64,000 nt of DNA from Sphingomonas hankookensis (GCF_022664465.1 NZ_JAKREV010000001.1:434001-498000), one strand, 5' to 3'. Positions 17,614-27,278 are shown, counted from the stretch's first letter. Notes: a model not told the origin generated them from the letters alone. Translations and numbers: made by a program.

Positions 17614-19566
17614 ATGCTCGGTTTCTTCAGGCGCATGACCAAGTCGAAGGTCGGCATCTTCGTCGGCCTGCTGCTGCTGGCGGTCATCGCCATCGGCTTC
17701 GCAATGGCCGATCTCAACGGCCTGCGCCCGGGTTCGACCGGCAGCAACGGGACCGCCGTGGCGACGGTCGGCGACGACAAGATCACCGACACAGCGCTGA
17801 CCGAACGGATTCGCGGCGACGTGCAGCAGGCGGCACAGCGCCAGCCGGGGCTCGACGTCGCGCAATATATCGCGCGCGGCGGGTTCGACGGATCGCTGAA
17901 CCGCGCCATTTCCGACGCGGCGCTGCGTCAGTTCGCGCAGGAGCACGGGCTGGTCGTGTCCGATCGCTATGTCGATGGCCAGATCGCCAGCCTGCCCGCG
18001 TTCCAGGGACTGGACGGCAAGTTCAACCAGCAGACGTTCGAACAGACGCTGTCGCGCGCGCGGATCACGCCGCAGCAGCTGCGCGACGATATTCGCCGCG
18101 CGACGCTGACCCGCCTGATGCTGGAGCGGACGATCGAAAGCAGCTTCCTGCCGCAGCAGCTGGCGTTGCCCTATGCGTCGCTGGCGAAGGAAGCGCGCAG
18201 CGGACAGGTCGCGATCGTGCCGACCGCCGCCTTCCCCGCGCCGGCCGCGCCGACCGACCAGCAGCTGCAGGCCTATTACACCGCCAACCGCGCGCGCTAC
18301 ACCGTGCCCGAACGGCGCGTGATCCGCTACGCGATCGTCACGCCGGCCAGCGTCACGGCGCAATCGGCGCCGAGCGATGCCGAGGTGCAGGCGGCGTACA
18401 AGGCCAACGCCGCCCGCTTCGCGCCGTCGCAGACGCGCAGCGTGTCGCAGGTCGTCGTCGCCGATCAGGCGGCCGCGACCAAGCTGGCGCAGGCGGTGCG
18501 TGGTGGACAGGCGCTGGGTGCCGGGGCCAGCGCGATCGGGCTGGAGGCGACGACCTTTGCCGGGCAGACGCGCGGGCAGTTGGCGGGCAAGACGTCGCCC
18601 GCCGTCGCCGACGCCGCCTTTGCAGCACAGCAGGGCGCGGTGGTCGGGCCGGTACAGTCACCGTTCGGCTTCGTCGTGTTGAAGGTCGACGCCGTGACGC
18701 AGGTACCGGGCAAGACGGTTGAACAAGCGCGTCCCGAACTGGTCGCCGAGCTGAGCAAGACCAAGGGCGCGACCGCGCTGGGCGCGATCCAGGAAACGAT
18801 CGACGGCGGCATCACCGATGGTGCGACGTTCGATGAGATCGTGGCCGACGCCAAGCTGAGCGCGCAGGCGACGCCACCGATCACCGCGCAGGGCATCGAC
18901 CCGATGAGCCCGGCGCAGCCCGATCCCAAGCTGGCACCGATCGTCGAAGCGGGCTTCGCTGCCGAAGCCGGCGACGCGCCGCAGATCGTGCAGACCGCCG
19001 CCGACGGCACCTTCGCGCTGGTCGCGACCGGCGACGTCACCCGCGCCGCACCGCGCCCGCTGGCCGACATCCGCGATCAGGTCGCCGGCCAGTATCGCCA
19101 GGATCAGGCGTTGAAGGCGGCGCGCGCGGTCGCGCAGCAAATCCTGAACAAGGTGAATGGCGGCATGCCGCTCAGCACCGCGGTCGCGCAGTCGGGCGTC
19201 CGCCTGCCCGCGCCGCGTCCGGTCACCGCATCGCGCGCACAGCTGGCACAGCTGGGTCCGCAGGTGCCGCCCGCGCTGTCGCTGATGTTCTCGATGGCGC
19301 CCAAGAAGGTGCGGCTGACCGTGGCGCCGAATGGCGAAGGCTGGCTGCTGGTATATCTCGACGGTATCCAGCGCGGCGATGCCACCAATGACAAGGCGGC
19401 GATCACCGGCGTCGGGCGCGAGCTGGGGCGGATGACCGGCAACGAATATGCCGAACAGTTCGTCGAGGCGGTGCGGCGGCAGGTCGGCGTAAAGCGCAAC
19501 GAACAGGCCATCAACCGCGTGCGCAACGAACTGGTCGGCGGCGCCGCTCCCGCTTCGGCGCAATGA
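17614..19566 (+). CDS. PpiD/SurA-like membrane-anchored peptidyl-prolyl isomerase
   Basis: 650 aa. A single N-terminal TM helix (about residues 13-32) follows a basic cytoplasmic start, then a SurA_N-like helical domain with VGDDKITDTALTERI, and a parvulin-type domain in the middle, poorly conserved at the active site, with helices rich in Gln and Ala. This is the architecture of PpiD, a periplasmic foldase at the Sec exit. ATG 17614 is chosen since it puts the TM right after MLGFFRRMTKSK. The stop overlaps the trpE start (ATGA), so the pair is cotranscribed. Confidence 0.85.
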   Translation: MLGFFRRMTKSKVGIFVGLLLLAVIAIGFAMADLNGLRPGSTGSNGTAVATVGDDKITDTALTERIRGDVQQAAQRQPGLDVAQYIARGGFDGSLNRAISDAALRQFAQEHGLVVSDRYVDGQIASLPAFQGLDGKFNQQTFEQTLSRARITPQQLRDDIRRATLTRLMLERTIESSFLPQQLALPYASLAKEARSGQVAIVPTAAFPAPAAPTDQQLQAYYTANRARYTVPERRVIRYAIVTPASVTAQSAPSDAEVQAAYKANAARFAPSQTRSVSQVVVADQAAATKLAQAVRGGQALGAGASAIGLEATTFAGQTRGQLAGKTSPAVADAAFAAQQGAVVGPVQSPFGFVVLKVDAVTQVPGKTVEQARPELVAELSKTKGATALGAIQETIDGGITDGATFDEIVADAKLSAQATPPITAQGIDPMSPAQPDPKLAPIVEAGFAAEAGDAPQIVQTAADGTFALVATGDVTRAAPRPLADIRDQVAGQYRQDQALKAARAVAQQILNKVNGGMPLSTAVAQSGVRLPAPRPVTASRAQLAQLGPQVPPALSLMFSMAPKKVRLTVAPNGEGWLLVYLDGIQRGDATNDKAAITGVGRELGRMTGNEYAEQFVEAVRRQVGVKRNEQAINRVRNELVGGAAPASAQ

Positions 19567-21059
19567 CCGGCGTCGAGGGGGTAGCCGCCGCCCGCGCCGC
19601 GCTGGCGGACGGGCGCCCGGCGCTGTTGTGGACCACGCGCGTCGCGGATACCGAAACGCCGGTCGCCGCCGCGTTGAAGCTGATGCAGTCGGGGCGCGGC
19701 GACTTCCTGCTCGAATCGGTCGAGGGCGGGTCGGTGCGCGGGCGCTACAGCCTGCTCGGCCTTGCCCCCGACCTCGTCTTTCGCGCGCAGGGGCACGGCG
19801 CGGCGATCAACGACCGCTGGTTGACCGACCGCACTGCCTTTGCCGATTGCGACGAACCGACGCTCGCCGCGTTGCGGACGCTGGTCGCGCAGTGCCGGAT
19901 GGACGTGCCCGCCCCCCTGCCCCGGGCGCTGGCCTGCCTCGTCGGCTATTTTGGCTATGAGACGGTCGGGCTGGTCGAAAGCCTGCCGCAAGCCGCCAGC
20001 GACGCGCTGGGCCTGCCCGACATGATGTTCGTGCGGCCGACGGTGCTGCTGGTGTTCGACCGGCTGTCGGACACGCTGTTCGTCGTCGCACCCGTGTGGC
20101 CGGACGGCAGCGTCGATGCGGCGGCAGAGCGGATCGAGGCGACGGCAGCGGCGCTGGATGCCGCGATCCTGCCGCCGGCCACGCGACGGAACGACGTGCC
20201 CGAACCGGTGCTGACGCCCACGCTGCCCGCCGGGCGCTATGGCGATATGGTCGCGGCGGCGAAGGAATATATCGCGGCGGGTGACATCTTTCAGGTCGTG
20301 CTGGCGCAGCGATTCACCACGCCCTTCCCGCTCGAACCGTTCGAGTTGTACCGCGCGCTGCGGCGGATCAACCCGTCGCCGTTCCTCTATCACCTCGACC
20401 TGCCGGGCTTCGCGCTGACGGGCTCGAGCCCCGAAATCCTCGTCCGATTGCGTGATGGCGAGGTCACCATTCGGCCGATCGCGGGCACCCGCCCGCGCGG
20501 TGCCACGGCGGCGGAGGACGAGGCGAACCGGACCAGCCTGCTCGCCGATCCCAAGGAACGTGCCGAGCATCTGATGCTGCTCGACCTCGGCCGCAACGAT
20601 GTCGGGCGGGTTGCGGCGACCGGCAGCGTGGCGGTGACCGAAAGCTACATGGTCGAATTCTACAGCCATGTGATGCATATCGTGTCGAACGTGGTCGGCC
20701 GCCTGCGGGACGATGCCGACGCGCTGGACGCGCTGTTCGCCGGCTTTCCCGCCGGCACCGTATCGGGTGCGCCGAAGGTCCGCGCGTGCCAGATCATCGC
20801 CGAACTGGAGCAGGAACGGCGCGGCGCCTATGCCGGCGGCGTCGGCTATTTCAGCCCCGACGGGTCGATGGATTCGTGCATCGTGCTGCGCACCGCGGTG
20901 GTCAAGGACGGGGTGATGCACGTCCAGTCGGGCGCGGGCATCGTCGCCGACAGCGACCCCGCATCCGAACAGCGCGAGTGCGAGGCGAAGGCCGGCGCGT
21001 TACTCGCCGCGGCACGCGAGGCGGTGGCACAGGCGGCGAAGGTGCGATTCGGACAATAG
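19563..21059 (+). CDS. trpE: Anthranilate synthase component I
   Basis: A 498-aa chorismate-utilising enzyme, first step of tryptophan synthesis. Chorismate-binding motifs: GDIFQVVLAQRF, SPEILVRLRDGEVTIRPIAG (about 295-315), LLDLGRNDVGRV, FPAGTVSGAPK and YAGGVGYF. The N-terminal LLES motif (about residues 44-47) is where feedback by tryptophan acts in TrpE, so I prefer TrpE to PabB. Translation is coupled to the PpiD-like gene, an arrangement I recall from sphingomonads. TrpG is not in the window. Confidence 0.92.
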   Translation: MTGVEGVAAARAALADGRPALLWTTRVADTETPVAAALKLMQSGRGDFLLESVEGGSVRGRYSLLGLAPDLVFRAQGHGAAINDRWLTDRTAFADCDEPTLAALRTLVAQCRMDVPAPLPRALACLVGYFGYETVGLVESLPQAASDALGLPDMMFVRPTVLLVFDRLSDTLFVVAPVWPDGSVDAAAERIEATAAALDAAILPPATRRNDVPEPVLTPTLPAGRYGDMVAAAKEYIAAGDIFQVVLAQRFTTPFPLEPFELYRALRRINPSPFLYHLDLPGFALTGSSPEILVRLRDGEVTIRPIAGTRPRGATAAEDEANRTSLLADPKERAEHLMLLDLGRNDVGRVAATGSVAVTESYMVEFYSHVMHIVSNVVGRLRDDADALDALFAGFPAGTVSGAPKVRACQIIAELEQERRGAYAGGVGYFSPDGSMDSCIVLRTAVVKDGVMHVQSGAGIVADSDPASEQRECEAKAGALLAAAREAVAQAAKVRFGQ

Positions 21060-21218
21060 CGCGGAAGTTGGCGAAGTTTGGGCTACGTTAATGTCGCAGG
21101 CCTATGGTCTGTGGTGACCAGTTCCGATCAACTGTCTGACAACCTTTGATTCGTCGGGTCGACCCTGTTTTCATGGCCACGCGGATGTTGGCACGCACGG
21201 CCGATAGCGAGGAACGCC

Positions 21219-21653
21219 ATGGTGACCATTCGCCGTGCGACGCTTAACGATATCGATCGCATCGTGCCGTTGTTCGATGCGTATCGGCAATTTTATGACG
21301 CGACCAGCGACCCGGCGGGCGCGCGAGCGTTCCTGACCGAACGGCTGGAGCGCGATCAGTCGGTGATCCTGCTGGCGGACGACGATGCCGGGTTCGCGCA
21401 GCTGTATCCGTGTTTCTCGTCGGTGCGGATGGCGCCGACGATGATCCTGAACGACCTGTTCGTGCGGCCGGAGATCCGCTGCGGCGGCGTGGGGGCGGCA
21501 TTGCTGCACGCGGCGTGCGACCATGCCCGCGCGAGCGGGGCGACGCGGATGACGCTTCAGACGGCGGTCGACAACAGCGCGGCCCACGCATTGTACGTGC
21601 GCGCGGGCTGGGAGCGCGATGCACGATTCCTGACCTATGGCATCGCGGTGTGA
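21219..21653 (+). CDS. GNAT-family N-acetyltransferase
   Basis: 144 aa. An N-terminal IRRATLNDIDRIVPLFDAYRQFY segment and the acetyl-CoA motif LFVRPEIRCGGVGAALLHAA (Q/RxxGxG/A) at about 82-101, then DNSAAHALYVRAGW, give the full GNAT fold. The GAT acceptor is unknown. Start ATG 21219 follows a GAGGAACGCC Shine-Dalgarno. Stands alone and converges on the DUF423 gene. Confidence 0.88.
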   Translation: MVTIRRATLNDIDRIVPLFDAYRQFYDATSDPAGARAFLTERLERDQSVILLADDDAGFAQLYPCFSSVRMAPTMILNDLFVRPEIRCGGVGAALLHAACDHARASGATRMTLQTAVDNSAAHALYVRAGWERDARFLTYGIAV

Positions 21654-21735
21654 GGAATGTACCGGGGAAAGAGCGCCGCGAGGATAGTCCGGGCGCCGTC
21701 CTGTAGGAAAATGGTTTGTCGGGAAGGCGCGCGCC

Positions 21736-22071
21736 CTATCGCCGTAGCGCGATCCAGCCGAGCCAGAGCCAGCCGACGATCATCGCCAGCCCGCCGATCG
21801 GGGTAATCGGTCCCAGCACGCCCCGCTGGCCGCCCAGCGCCATGGCGTAGAGCGAGCCGCCGAACAGCAGCCCGCCGGCGACGAACAGCCAGCCGGGTCC
21901 GCGCGCGCCGAGGTTCAGCGCGACCAGCGCGGCGATGGCATGGGCGAGCTGGTACTGGCCGCCGGTCTTGAACCAGTCGACCGCCGGGCCCGATGCGCCA
22001 TGCGCGCCGAACGCACCCGCGGCGACGGCCATGGCGCCCGACAGCGCGGCGGCGAGGAGCAGGAGGTTCAT
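21736..22071 (-). CDS. DUF423 membrane protein (YgdD-like)
   Basis: 111 aa with four predicted TM helices, beginning LAAALSGAMAVAAGAFGAHG and containing YQLAHAIAALV and GGSLYAMAL, the usual DUF423 signatures. Function unknown in the family. ATG 22069-22071 is chosen; the frame continues upstream into repeat-derived sequence that is not protein-like. Confidence 0.9.
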   Translation of the reverse strand: MNLLLLAAALSGAMAVAAGAFGAHGASGPAVDWFKTGGQYQLAHAIAALVALNLGARGPGWLFVAGGLLFGGSLYAMALGGQRGVLGPITPIGGLAMIVGWLWLGWIALRR

Positions 22072-22556
22072 AGGCAGGCTCCGTGGGAGAGATGTTCGGG
22101 GATGCCAGTAGCTGCTTTTGCCGCGGAACGCGCGGGATTCTATCCCGTCCGACGACCGCTGACCGGGCAGGCTGTCACTTACGCTCGTCGCCCCGGACCT
22201 GATCGAGTCCTCGGCGAACGGCGCGCGCTCCGCCACCCCTCCGCGGTACCCCCGCGCAGGCGGGGGTCCAGAGCCAGACCAAACAACCGCTTGCGCCCGG
22301 AACTCTGGACCCCCGCCTGCGCGAGGGTACCCGCCATCAGCCGCGCCCCGCCGGCGACTTACCGCTCTGCCCCCCCCACCTGCGCGAGGGTACCGTAAAA
22401 GGCGGTTAGCGACGACTTTCGCAGGGGTCTCGACCTGCTCCGGGATGACGTTGGCAATTGTCGTTTCAGTCAGGGTCGGAGGTCGTCCATTACGGCATCG
22501 CTGGACCGGGCGATCGTGTTGACATGTGCTGTCCGCCGGTAATCCCTTCCCGCAAT
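22072..22556. other. 485-bp intergenic region rich in palindromes
   Basis: No supported gene. Contains the GGTACCCCCGCGCAGGCGGGGGTCC repeat described next and, nearer the kefB-type gene, unstructured sequence. Half of it (22245-22394) is repeat. Confidence 0.6.
22245..22394. repeat. GGGGGTCCAGAG/CTCTGGACCCCC inverted repeat
   Basis: Left arm has ACCCCCGCGCAGGCGGGGGT followed by CCAGAG; right arm has CTCTGGACCCCCGCCTGCGC followed by GAGGGTACC; about 35 bases between. A partial third arm CCTGCGCGAGGGTACC follows. Related copy at 31517-31602. Confidence 0.8.
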
Positions 22557-24341
22557 CTAACCCGCGTCGTCCGCGACCGTGCCGGGCGCCGCCGCGACCC
22601 GGGCGTGGGTGAAGATCATCTCGCGGCCCCGGCGCAGGTCGCCGGTTTCCGACTGTTGTGACAGGCGCTTCGCATCGGTCTTGCGATACAAATCCTCGGT
22701 CCGGTCGATCTCGCCATCGTCGACGCCGACGCTGGCCATCGCGGCGCGGGCCATGGTGACCGCCGAATCGAGCACCTCGCGGAACACGCCCTGGATCGGC
22801 GCACCGCTGAGCTTGACGACGGCGCGCCGGTCATAGGCGCGCACGAAGATGCCGGGTGCCGGAAACGCCTGATGGATCGCGTCGATCGTTTCGGCATCGT
22901 ATGGGTCGCCGTCGGTACAGAACAGCAGCAGTTCGGCATCCTGCGCACCCGCAAGGCGCAGCAGGTCGATGCGGGTGCCGTCGCCATAATAGACCTTCAT
23001 CCCGAAGCTGCCGGCGATCTCGATCATTTCGACGTCGCGGTCGATCACGGTGACGCTGATCCCCTGCGCCAGCAGCATCTGCGCGACGGTTTGGCCGAAG
23101 CGGCCATAGCCGACCACCACCGCACTGGCGCCGTCGTGGCGCGGTCCTTCGGGATCGTCGCCGGCACGCTTGTCGGGATCGGCGCGGAACTTGCGCGTCG
23201 CCATCATCAGGAACGGCGTGGTCGCCATCGACAGGGTGACGATTGCGCCGAAGACGCTGGCCGCCTCGGGTGCGATCAGCAGCGCGTTCTGCGCCTGCGC
23301 AAACAGCACGAAACCGAACTCGCCGCCCTGGCTGAGCAACAGCCCCAGCGCCAGCGCACCGCGCCACGGCATACCGAACAACCGCCCGACGCCGAAGATC
23401 ACCAGCCCCTTGGTCGCAATCAGCGCCAGCGCCATGCCGACGACGAACACCGGCCGTTCGACGATCGCGCCGAGATCGAGCATCATGCCGACCGCGAGAA
23501 AGAACAGGCCGAGCAGGATCGAGCGGAACGGCTCGACATCGGCCTCCAGCTCGTGGCGATAGGGGCTGTCGGCCAGCATCACGCCGGCGATGAACGCACC
23601 CAGCGCGGTCGACAGCCCCAGCCACTGCATCACCGCCGCGCTGGCGATGACGGTGAACAGCCCGGCGAACACGAACATCTCGCGCTCGCCCATATTGCCG
23701 ATCAGGCGGAACAGCGGGCGCAGCAGGAACCGGCCGGCAAGGATCAGCCCGACGACCGCGCCGACGGTCCATAGCGCCAGTTGCCAGCCCGGCGGGCCGG
23801 CGGCATCGGCCGGATTGCGCGACAGCGCAGCGACGATGGTGATGAGCGGGACGATCGACAGATCCTGAAACAACAGGATCGCGAAGGCGCGTTCACCGAA
23901 CGGCGTCTTGAGGCGGCCGGCGGATTGCAGCATCGGCAACACCTGCGCGGTCGACGACAACGCCAGGGGGAGCCCCAGCGCGAGCGCCGCCGCCCAGCTG
24001 AAATGCGTCGCCAGCCACACGACGCCGGTGATCGCGACTCCGCACAGCACGACCTGCAACAGGCCGAGGCCGAAAATGTCGCGCTTCATCTGCCACAGCC
24101 GCGACGGGCTGAGCTCGAGGCCGACGAGGAACAGCAGCAGGGTGATGCCGAGTTCGGCGATGGCGAGCTTCGATTCGGCGTTGCCGACGAGGCCCAGCAC
24201 CTGCGGCCCGACGACCGATCCAGCGACGAGATAGCCGAGCGTGGCGCCCAGCCCCAGCTTGCGGAAGATCAGCACGAACACCAGCGCCGCGCCCAGCAGC
24301 GGCGCGAAATCATGGAGCAGCGACGCGGTGCCGTGTTCCAT
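22557..24341 (-). CDS. KefB/KefC-type potassium/proton antiporter
   Basis: 594 aa. About twelve TM helices of the CPA2 family (LGATLGYLVAGSVVGP, LFLVGLELSPSRLW, LLFQDLSIVPL, GAFIAGVMLADSPYRHELE) followed at about 400 by an RCK_N domain VVVGYGRFGQTVAQMLLAQG with Rossmann fold. This is the layout of glutathione-gated K+ efflux systems. No KefF/KefG flavoprotein partner is adjacent, so gating by glutathione adducts is inferred only. The start overlaps the upstream NifU-like stop by one base (TGATG), suggesting coupling. Confidence 0.88.
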   Translation of the reverse strand: MEHGTASLLHDFAPLLGAALVFVLIFRKLGLGATLGYLVAGSVVGPQVLGLVGNAESKLAIAELGITLLLFLVGLELSPSRLWQMKRDIFGLGLLQVVLCGVAITGVVWLATHFSWAAALALGLPLALSSTAQVLPMLQSAGRLKTPFGERAFAILLFQDLSIVPLITIVAALSRNPADAAGPPGWQLALWTVGAVVGLILAGRFLLRPLFRLIGNMGEREMFVFAGLFTVIASAAVMQWLGLSTALGAFIAGVMLADSPYRHELEADVEPFRSILLGLFFLAVGMMLDLGAIVERPVFVVGMALALIATKGLVIFGVGRLFGMPWRGALALGLLLSQGGEFGFVLFAQAQNALLIAPEAASVFGAIVTLSMATTPFLMMATRKFRADPDKRAGDDPEGPRHDGASAVVVGYGRFGQTVAQMLLAQGISVTVIDRDVEMIEIAGSFGMKVYYGDGTRIDLLRLAGAQDAELLLFCTDGDPYDAETIDAIHQAFPAPGIFVRAYDRRAVVKLSGAPIQGVFREVLDSAVTMARAAMASVGVDDGEIDRTEDLYRKTDAKRLSQQSETGDLRRGREMIFTHARVAAAPGTVADDAG

Positions 24342-24778
24342 CAGGCGGCGGCTCGCTGGCCGGCGGCCTGTGCCGCGGCCTCGGCGGCCGCTTCGAAGGC
24401 GAGCCGGATCGAGGCGTGACGCGCGCTGTGCGGGCGGGCCGGTTCGAACAGCGTCAGGCCGGGCCAGTCGGGCGCATCGCCCTCCCCGGCCAACCACGCG
24501 GCGAGCGTGTCGCTGGCGGTGGCGAGTTCGGCGGGCGACTTGCCGACGATCTGCCGGGCGAGGAGCGCCGACGATGCCTGTCCCAGCGCACAGGCGCGGA
24601 CCAGCATGCCGACCGCGGCGACCCGGCCGTCGTCGCCGAGCGCGATATCGACGGTCACGCGGCTGCCGCAGATGGGCGACCGTTTCTCGACCGAGGCATG
24701 GGGTTCGGGCAAGCGGACGGCCTGCGCGGTTTCGGCGGCAAGGCGGAGGATTTCGGTGTTGTAGAGATTTGCGGTCAC
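24341..24778 (-). CDS. NifU/IscU-N-like protein (iron-sulfur scaffold family)
   Basis: 145 aa from GTG 24776-24778 (MTANLYNTEILRLA). Scaffold-type motifs SPICGSRVTVDI and RACALGQASSALLA carry two of the three usual cluster cysteines. The third position, normally in xHCSxLA, reads RHASIRLA here with Ala. Helical Ala-rich tail. The family donates Fe-S clusters; with only two cysteines the protein may be a divergent, SUF-associated form. Overlaps the antiporter start by one base. Confidence 0.75.
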   Translation of the reverse strand: MTANLYNTEILRLAAETAQAVRLPEPHASVEKRSPICGSRVTVDIALGDDGRVAAVGMLVRACALGQASSALLARQIVGKSPAELATASDTLAAWLAGEGDAPDWPGLTLFEPARPHSARHASIRLAFEAAAEAAAQAAGQRAAA

Positions 24779-24831
24779 GCGACCGGATGTAGGGGGCGAT
24801 CGTGACGCTGGCGAGTCGTTCGCGTCGTTTT

Positions 24832-25353
24832 CTAGTCGCCGAACACCGGCTCGCCCCGGCGGCGGCGGTCGATGAAATCGACGACGCTGGTGCTGGTGGC
24901 GTTGAGCAGCGGGTAGGTCCGCGCCTCCTTGATCCATGCCGGGCGCCGCGTCGGCCCGCCACCGATGAAGTCCGCCGCGAGCAGCAACAGCAGGAAGGCG
25001 AGGCTGACGAGGATCAACCCCTTAACCGCGCCGAAGCCGAAGCCCAGCGCGCGATCGACCGGCCCCAGCACCGAGGCACGGGTGCGCGCGCCGATACCGT
25101 TGGCGACCAGCCGTCCGGCGAAATAGCCGATACCGGCGATCAGCGCGAAGGCGAGCGTTGCGGCTCCGCCAGCTGTGCCGGTCGGTCCGACCAGCGCGGC
25201 GGCGACCGGCGTGTGGAACAGTTTGAGGGCGATAACGACCAACGCCCATGCGCCGAGCGACAATACTTCGGTGACGAACCCGCGCATAAAGCCGAGCAGC
25301 GCCGCACCGCCCACGGTAAGGAGAACGGCGATGTCGAGCGAGGTCAGGCCCAT
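24832..25353 (-). CDS. CvpA family membrane protein
   Basis: 173 aa with four hydrophobic segments, beginning SLDIAVLLTVGGAALLGFMRGFV, then LSLGAWALVVIA, GYFAGRLVANGI, and DRALGFGFGAVKGLILVSLA. These are the CvpA family signatures (colicin V production in E. coli; envelope role in general). The start ATG 25351-25353 gives the family-typical LTSLDI opening. Separated from radA by a repeat cluster. Confidence 0.9.
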   Translation of the reverse strand: MGLTSLDIAVLLTVGGAALLGFMRGFVTEVLSLGAWALVVIALKLFHTPVAAALVGPTGTAGGAATLAFALIAGIGYFAGRLVANGIGARTRASVLGPVDRALGFGFGAVKGLILVSLAFLLLLLAADFIGGGPTRRPAWIKEARTYPLLNATSTSVVDFIDRRRRGEPVFGD

Positions 25354-25423
25354 GACGGTGGCTATGCCGGGCGATGGGGGGATTGTCGAGACTGGGGGTG
25401 GCTGGCGTTGCACGTGCGGCACT

Positions 25424-25631
25424 GCCCCTCCACCACTCGCTTACGCGAGCGGTCCCCCTCCCCATATTATGGGGAGGATCTGGCGCTCTAAAATCCTCCC
25501 CATATCATGGGGAGGGGGACCGCGCCCGACAGGGCGTGGTGGAGGGGGAGCGCGGCGCAACGCAACGATCTGTGTGCAGATACCCCCGTCCAACAGCCTT
25601 CGGCTGGTCCCCCCCCCGTGCCGGGGAGGAT
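25424..25631. repeat. CTCCCC/GGGGAG repeat cluster between the CvpA gene and radA
   Basis: CCCCTCCACC...TTACGCGAGCGGTCCCCCTCCCCATATTATGGGGAGGAT is followed by its inverse with ATCATGGGGAGGGGGACCG, GTGGAGGGGG and a last CCCCGTGCCGGGGAGGATC. Three to four hairpin units of the type seen at 8465-8593. It fills almost the whole 279-bp gap. Confidence 0.85.
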
Positions 25632-25632
25632 C

Positions 25633-27000
25633 TTACCGCCCCAACATATAATCCACGAACCGCGGCAAGTCCTTGAACCCGGACAGCTTGATCGCGCCGC
25701 CCTCTGCCTGACTGGCCGGGGCCAGCGCGCGCGAGAACCCCAGCTTCCCCGCCTCCTTCAACCGCAACGCGCCGTGCGCAACCGGGCGGACCTCGCCCGA
25801 CAACGCGATCTCGCCGAACACGATCGCGTCGGACGGCACCGGACGTTCGGACAGCGCCGACACCAGCGCCGCGGCGACCGCAAGGTCCGCGGCGGGATCG
25901 GTCACCCGGTAGCCACCGGCGATGTTGAGATAGACTTCGGCGGTGGCGAAGGCCAATCCGCAGCGCGCCTCCAGCACCGCGAGGATCATCGCCAGGCGCC
26001 CCGAATCCCAGCCAACGACGGCCCGGCGCGGGGTTGCACCCGAGGCGAGGCGGACGGTCAGCGCCTGCACTTCGACCAATACGGGGCGCGTCCCCTCCAG
26101 TGCGGGAAAGACGACGGTGCCGGTGACATTCTCGTCACGACTAGTGAGGAACAGCGACGAAGGGTTTGAAACTTCGGACAATCCTTCGCTTTCCATCGCG
26201 AAGACACCGATTTCGTCGGTGCCGCCGAAACGGTTCTTGACCGCGCGCAGGATGCGATACTGGTGGCTGCGCTCACCCTCGAACGCCAGCACGGTGTCGA
26301 CCATGTGTTCGAGGACGCGCGGGCCCGCGATCGATCCGTCCTTCGTCACATGGCCGACCAGCACGACCGCGGTGCCACGCTCCTTGGCGAAGCGGATCAG
26401 TTCGCCCGACGACGCGCGGACCTGACTGACAGTGCCCGGCGCCCCTTCGATCAGGTCGCTGTGCATCGTCTGGATCGAATCGATGATCAGCAGGTCGGGC
26501 GCGGACGATCCGCCGAAGGTCGTCAGGATATCGCGTACCGACGTCGCGGCTGCGAGTTGCACCGGGGCATTGCCCAGCCCCAGGCGCCGGGCGCGCAGGC
26601 GGACCTGATCGGCGGCTTCCTCGCCCGACACATAGGCGACCGATTTACCGGCGAGTGCGAGCTTGGCCGCTGCCTGCAACAGCAACGTCGATTTGCCGAT
26701 GCCGGGATCGCCGCCGATCAGCGTCGCGGATCCCTCGACGAACCCTCCGCCCAGCGCGCGGTCGAGTTCGGCGATGTCGGTCTTCAAGCGGTCGGGCAGC
26801 GCGATGGCGGTGTCGAGGCCCGACAGCAGGATCGGCCGCCCACCGCTTTGCAGATTATGCCGCGCGGAAAAGGGCGTGACGACCGCGCCGGCATCCTCGA
26901 CCAGCGTGTTCCAGTCGCCGCAATCGGCGCATTGCCCCGCCCATTTCGAGGATACCGATCCGCATTGCTGGCAGACATAGCGCTTCTGGGGTTTGGCCAT
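25633..27000 (-). CDS. radA: RadA/Sms recombination repair protein
   Basis: A 455-aa RecA-like helicase for branch migration. N-terminal C4 zinc finger (CQQCG...CADCGDW, residues 9-29), Walker A GGDPGIGKST, the RadA-specific KNRFGGTDEIGVF, and a C-terminal Lon-like domain with VAAALVSALSERPVP. Full family length, ATG start. Flanked by the DUF2945 gene upstream on the same strand, 38 bp away, but that gene has its own stress-type promoter. Confidence 0.96.
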   Translation of the reverse strand: MAKPQKRYVCQQCGSVSSKWAGQCADCGDWNTLVEDAGAVVTPFSARHNLQSGGRPILLSGLDTAIALPDRLKTDIAELDRALGGGFVEGSATLIGGDPGIGKSTLLLQAAAKLALAGKSVAYVSGEEAADQVRLRARRLGLGNAPVQLAAATSVRDILTTFGGSSAPDLLIIDSIQTMHSDLIEGAPGTVSQVRASSGELIRFAKERGTAVVLVGHVTKDGSIAGPRVLEHMVDTVLAFEGERSHQYRILRAVKNRFGGTDEIGVFAMESEGLSEVSNPSSLFLTSRDENVTGTVVFPALEGTRPVLVEVQALTVRLASGATPRRAVVGWDSGRLAMILAVLEARCGLAFATAEVYLNIAGGYRVTDPAADLAVAAALVSALSERPVPSDAIVFGEIALSGEVRPVAHGALRLKEAGKLGFSRALAPASQAEGGAIKLSGFKDLPRFVDYMLGR

Positions 27001-27038
27001 GCGCGGTCGTGTAGCAGGGTGAGAACGAAAGGGGAATA

Positions 27039-27251
27039 TCAGTCGAGTTCGCTGCCGCGTTTCAGGACCTTGGTGCCGTCATCCTGTTCGATCAGGTAGG
27101 CCGGGTTATCCTTTGTGCCGTTCTTGGTGATCTTGCTGCCCTTGATCGTGCGCTGCACGCGGCGATCGAAGCGTTCCTCGATCTTGCCCTCGGCCGTGCC
27201 GTTGCCCCACGACCATTTTACGGTCTGGCCCTTCTTGTAGCTCTCGCTCAT
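27039..27251 (-). CDS. DUF2945 (hypervirulence-associated, TUDOR-like) protein
   Basis: A 70-aa basic protein: YKKGQTVKWSWGNGTAEGKI, then RTIKGSKITKNGTKDNPAYL and a C-terminal DDGTKVLKRGSEL, matching the DUF2945 family. The family is common among stress-induced genes of alphaproteobacteria; molecular role unknown, possibly nucleic-acid or protein binding by a TUDOR-like barrel. A GGAAC-N18-GTT element lies just upstream, so EcfG control is likely. AGGAG seven bases before ATG supports the start. Confidence 0.85.
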   Translation of the reverse strand: MSESYKKGQTVKWSWGNGTAEGKIEERFDRRVQRTIKGSKITKNGTKDNPAYLIEQDDGTKVLKRGSELD

Positions 27252-27278
27252 CCTGCGCTCCTGTTCGTCGGCGGGGTC

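Noticed and set aside
21690..21716. GAGGATAGTCCGGGC resembles the RNase P RNA 5' signature
   Set aside because: No further conserved RNase P helices follow, and the DUF423 CDS occupies the needed sequence.
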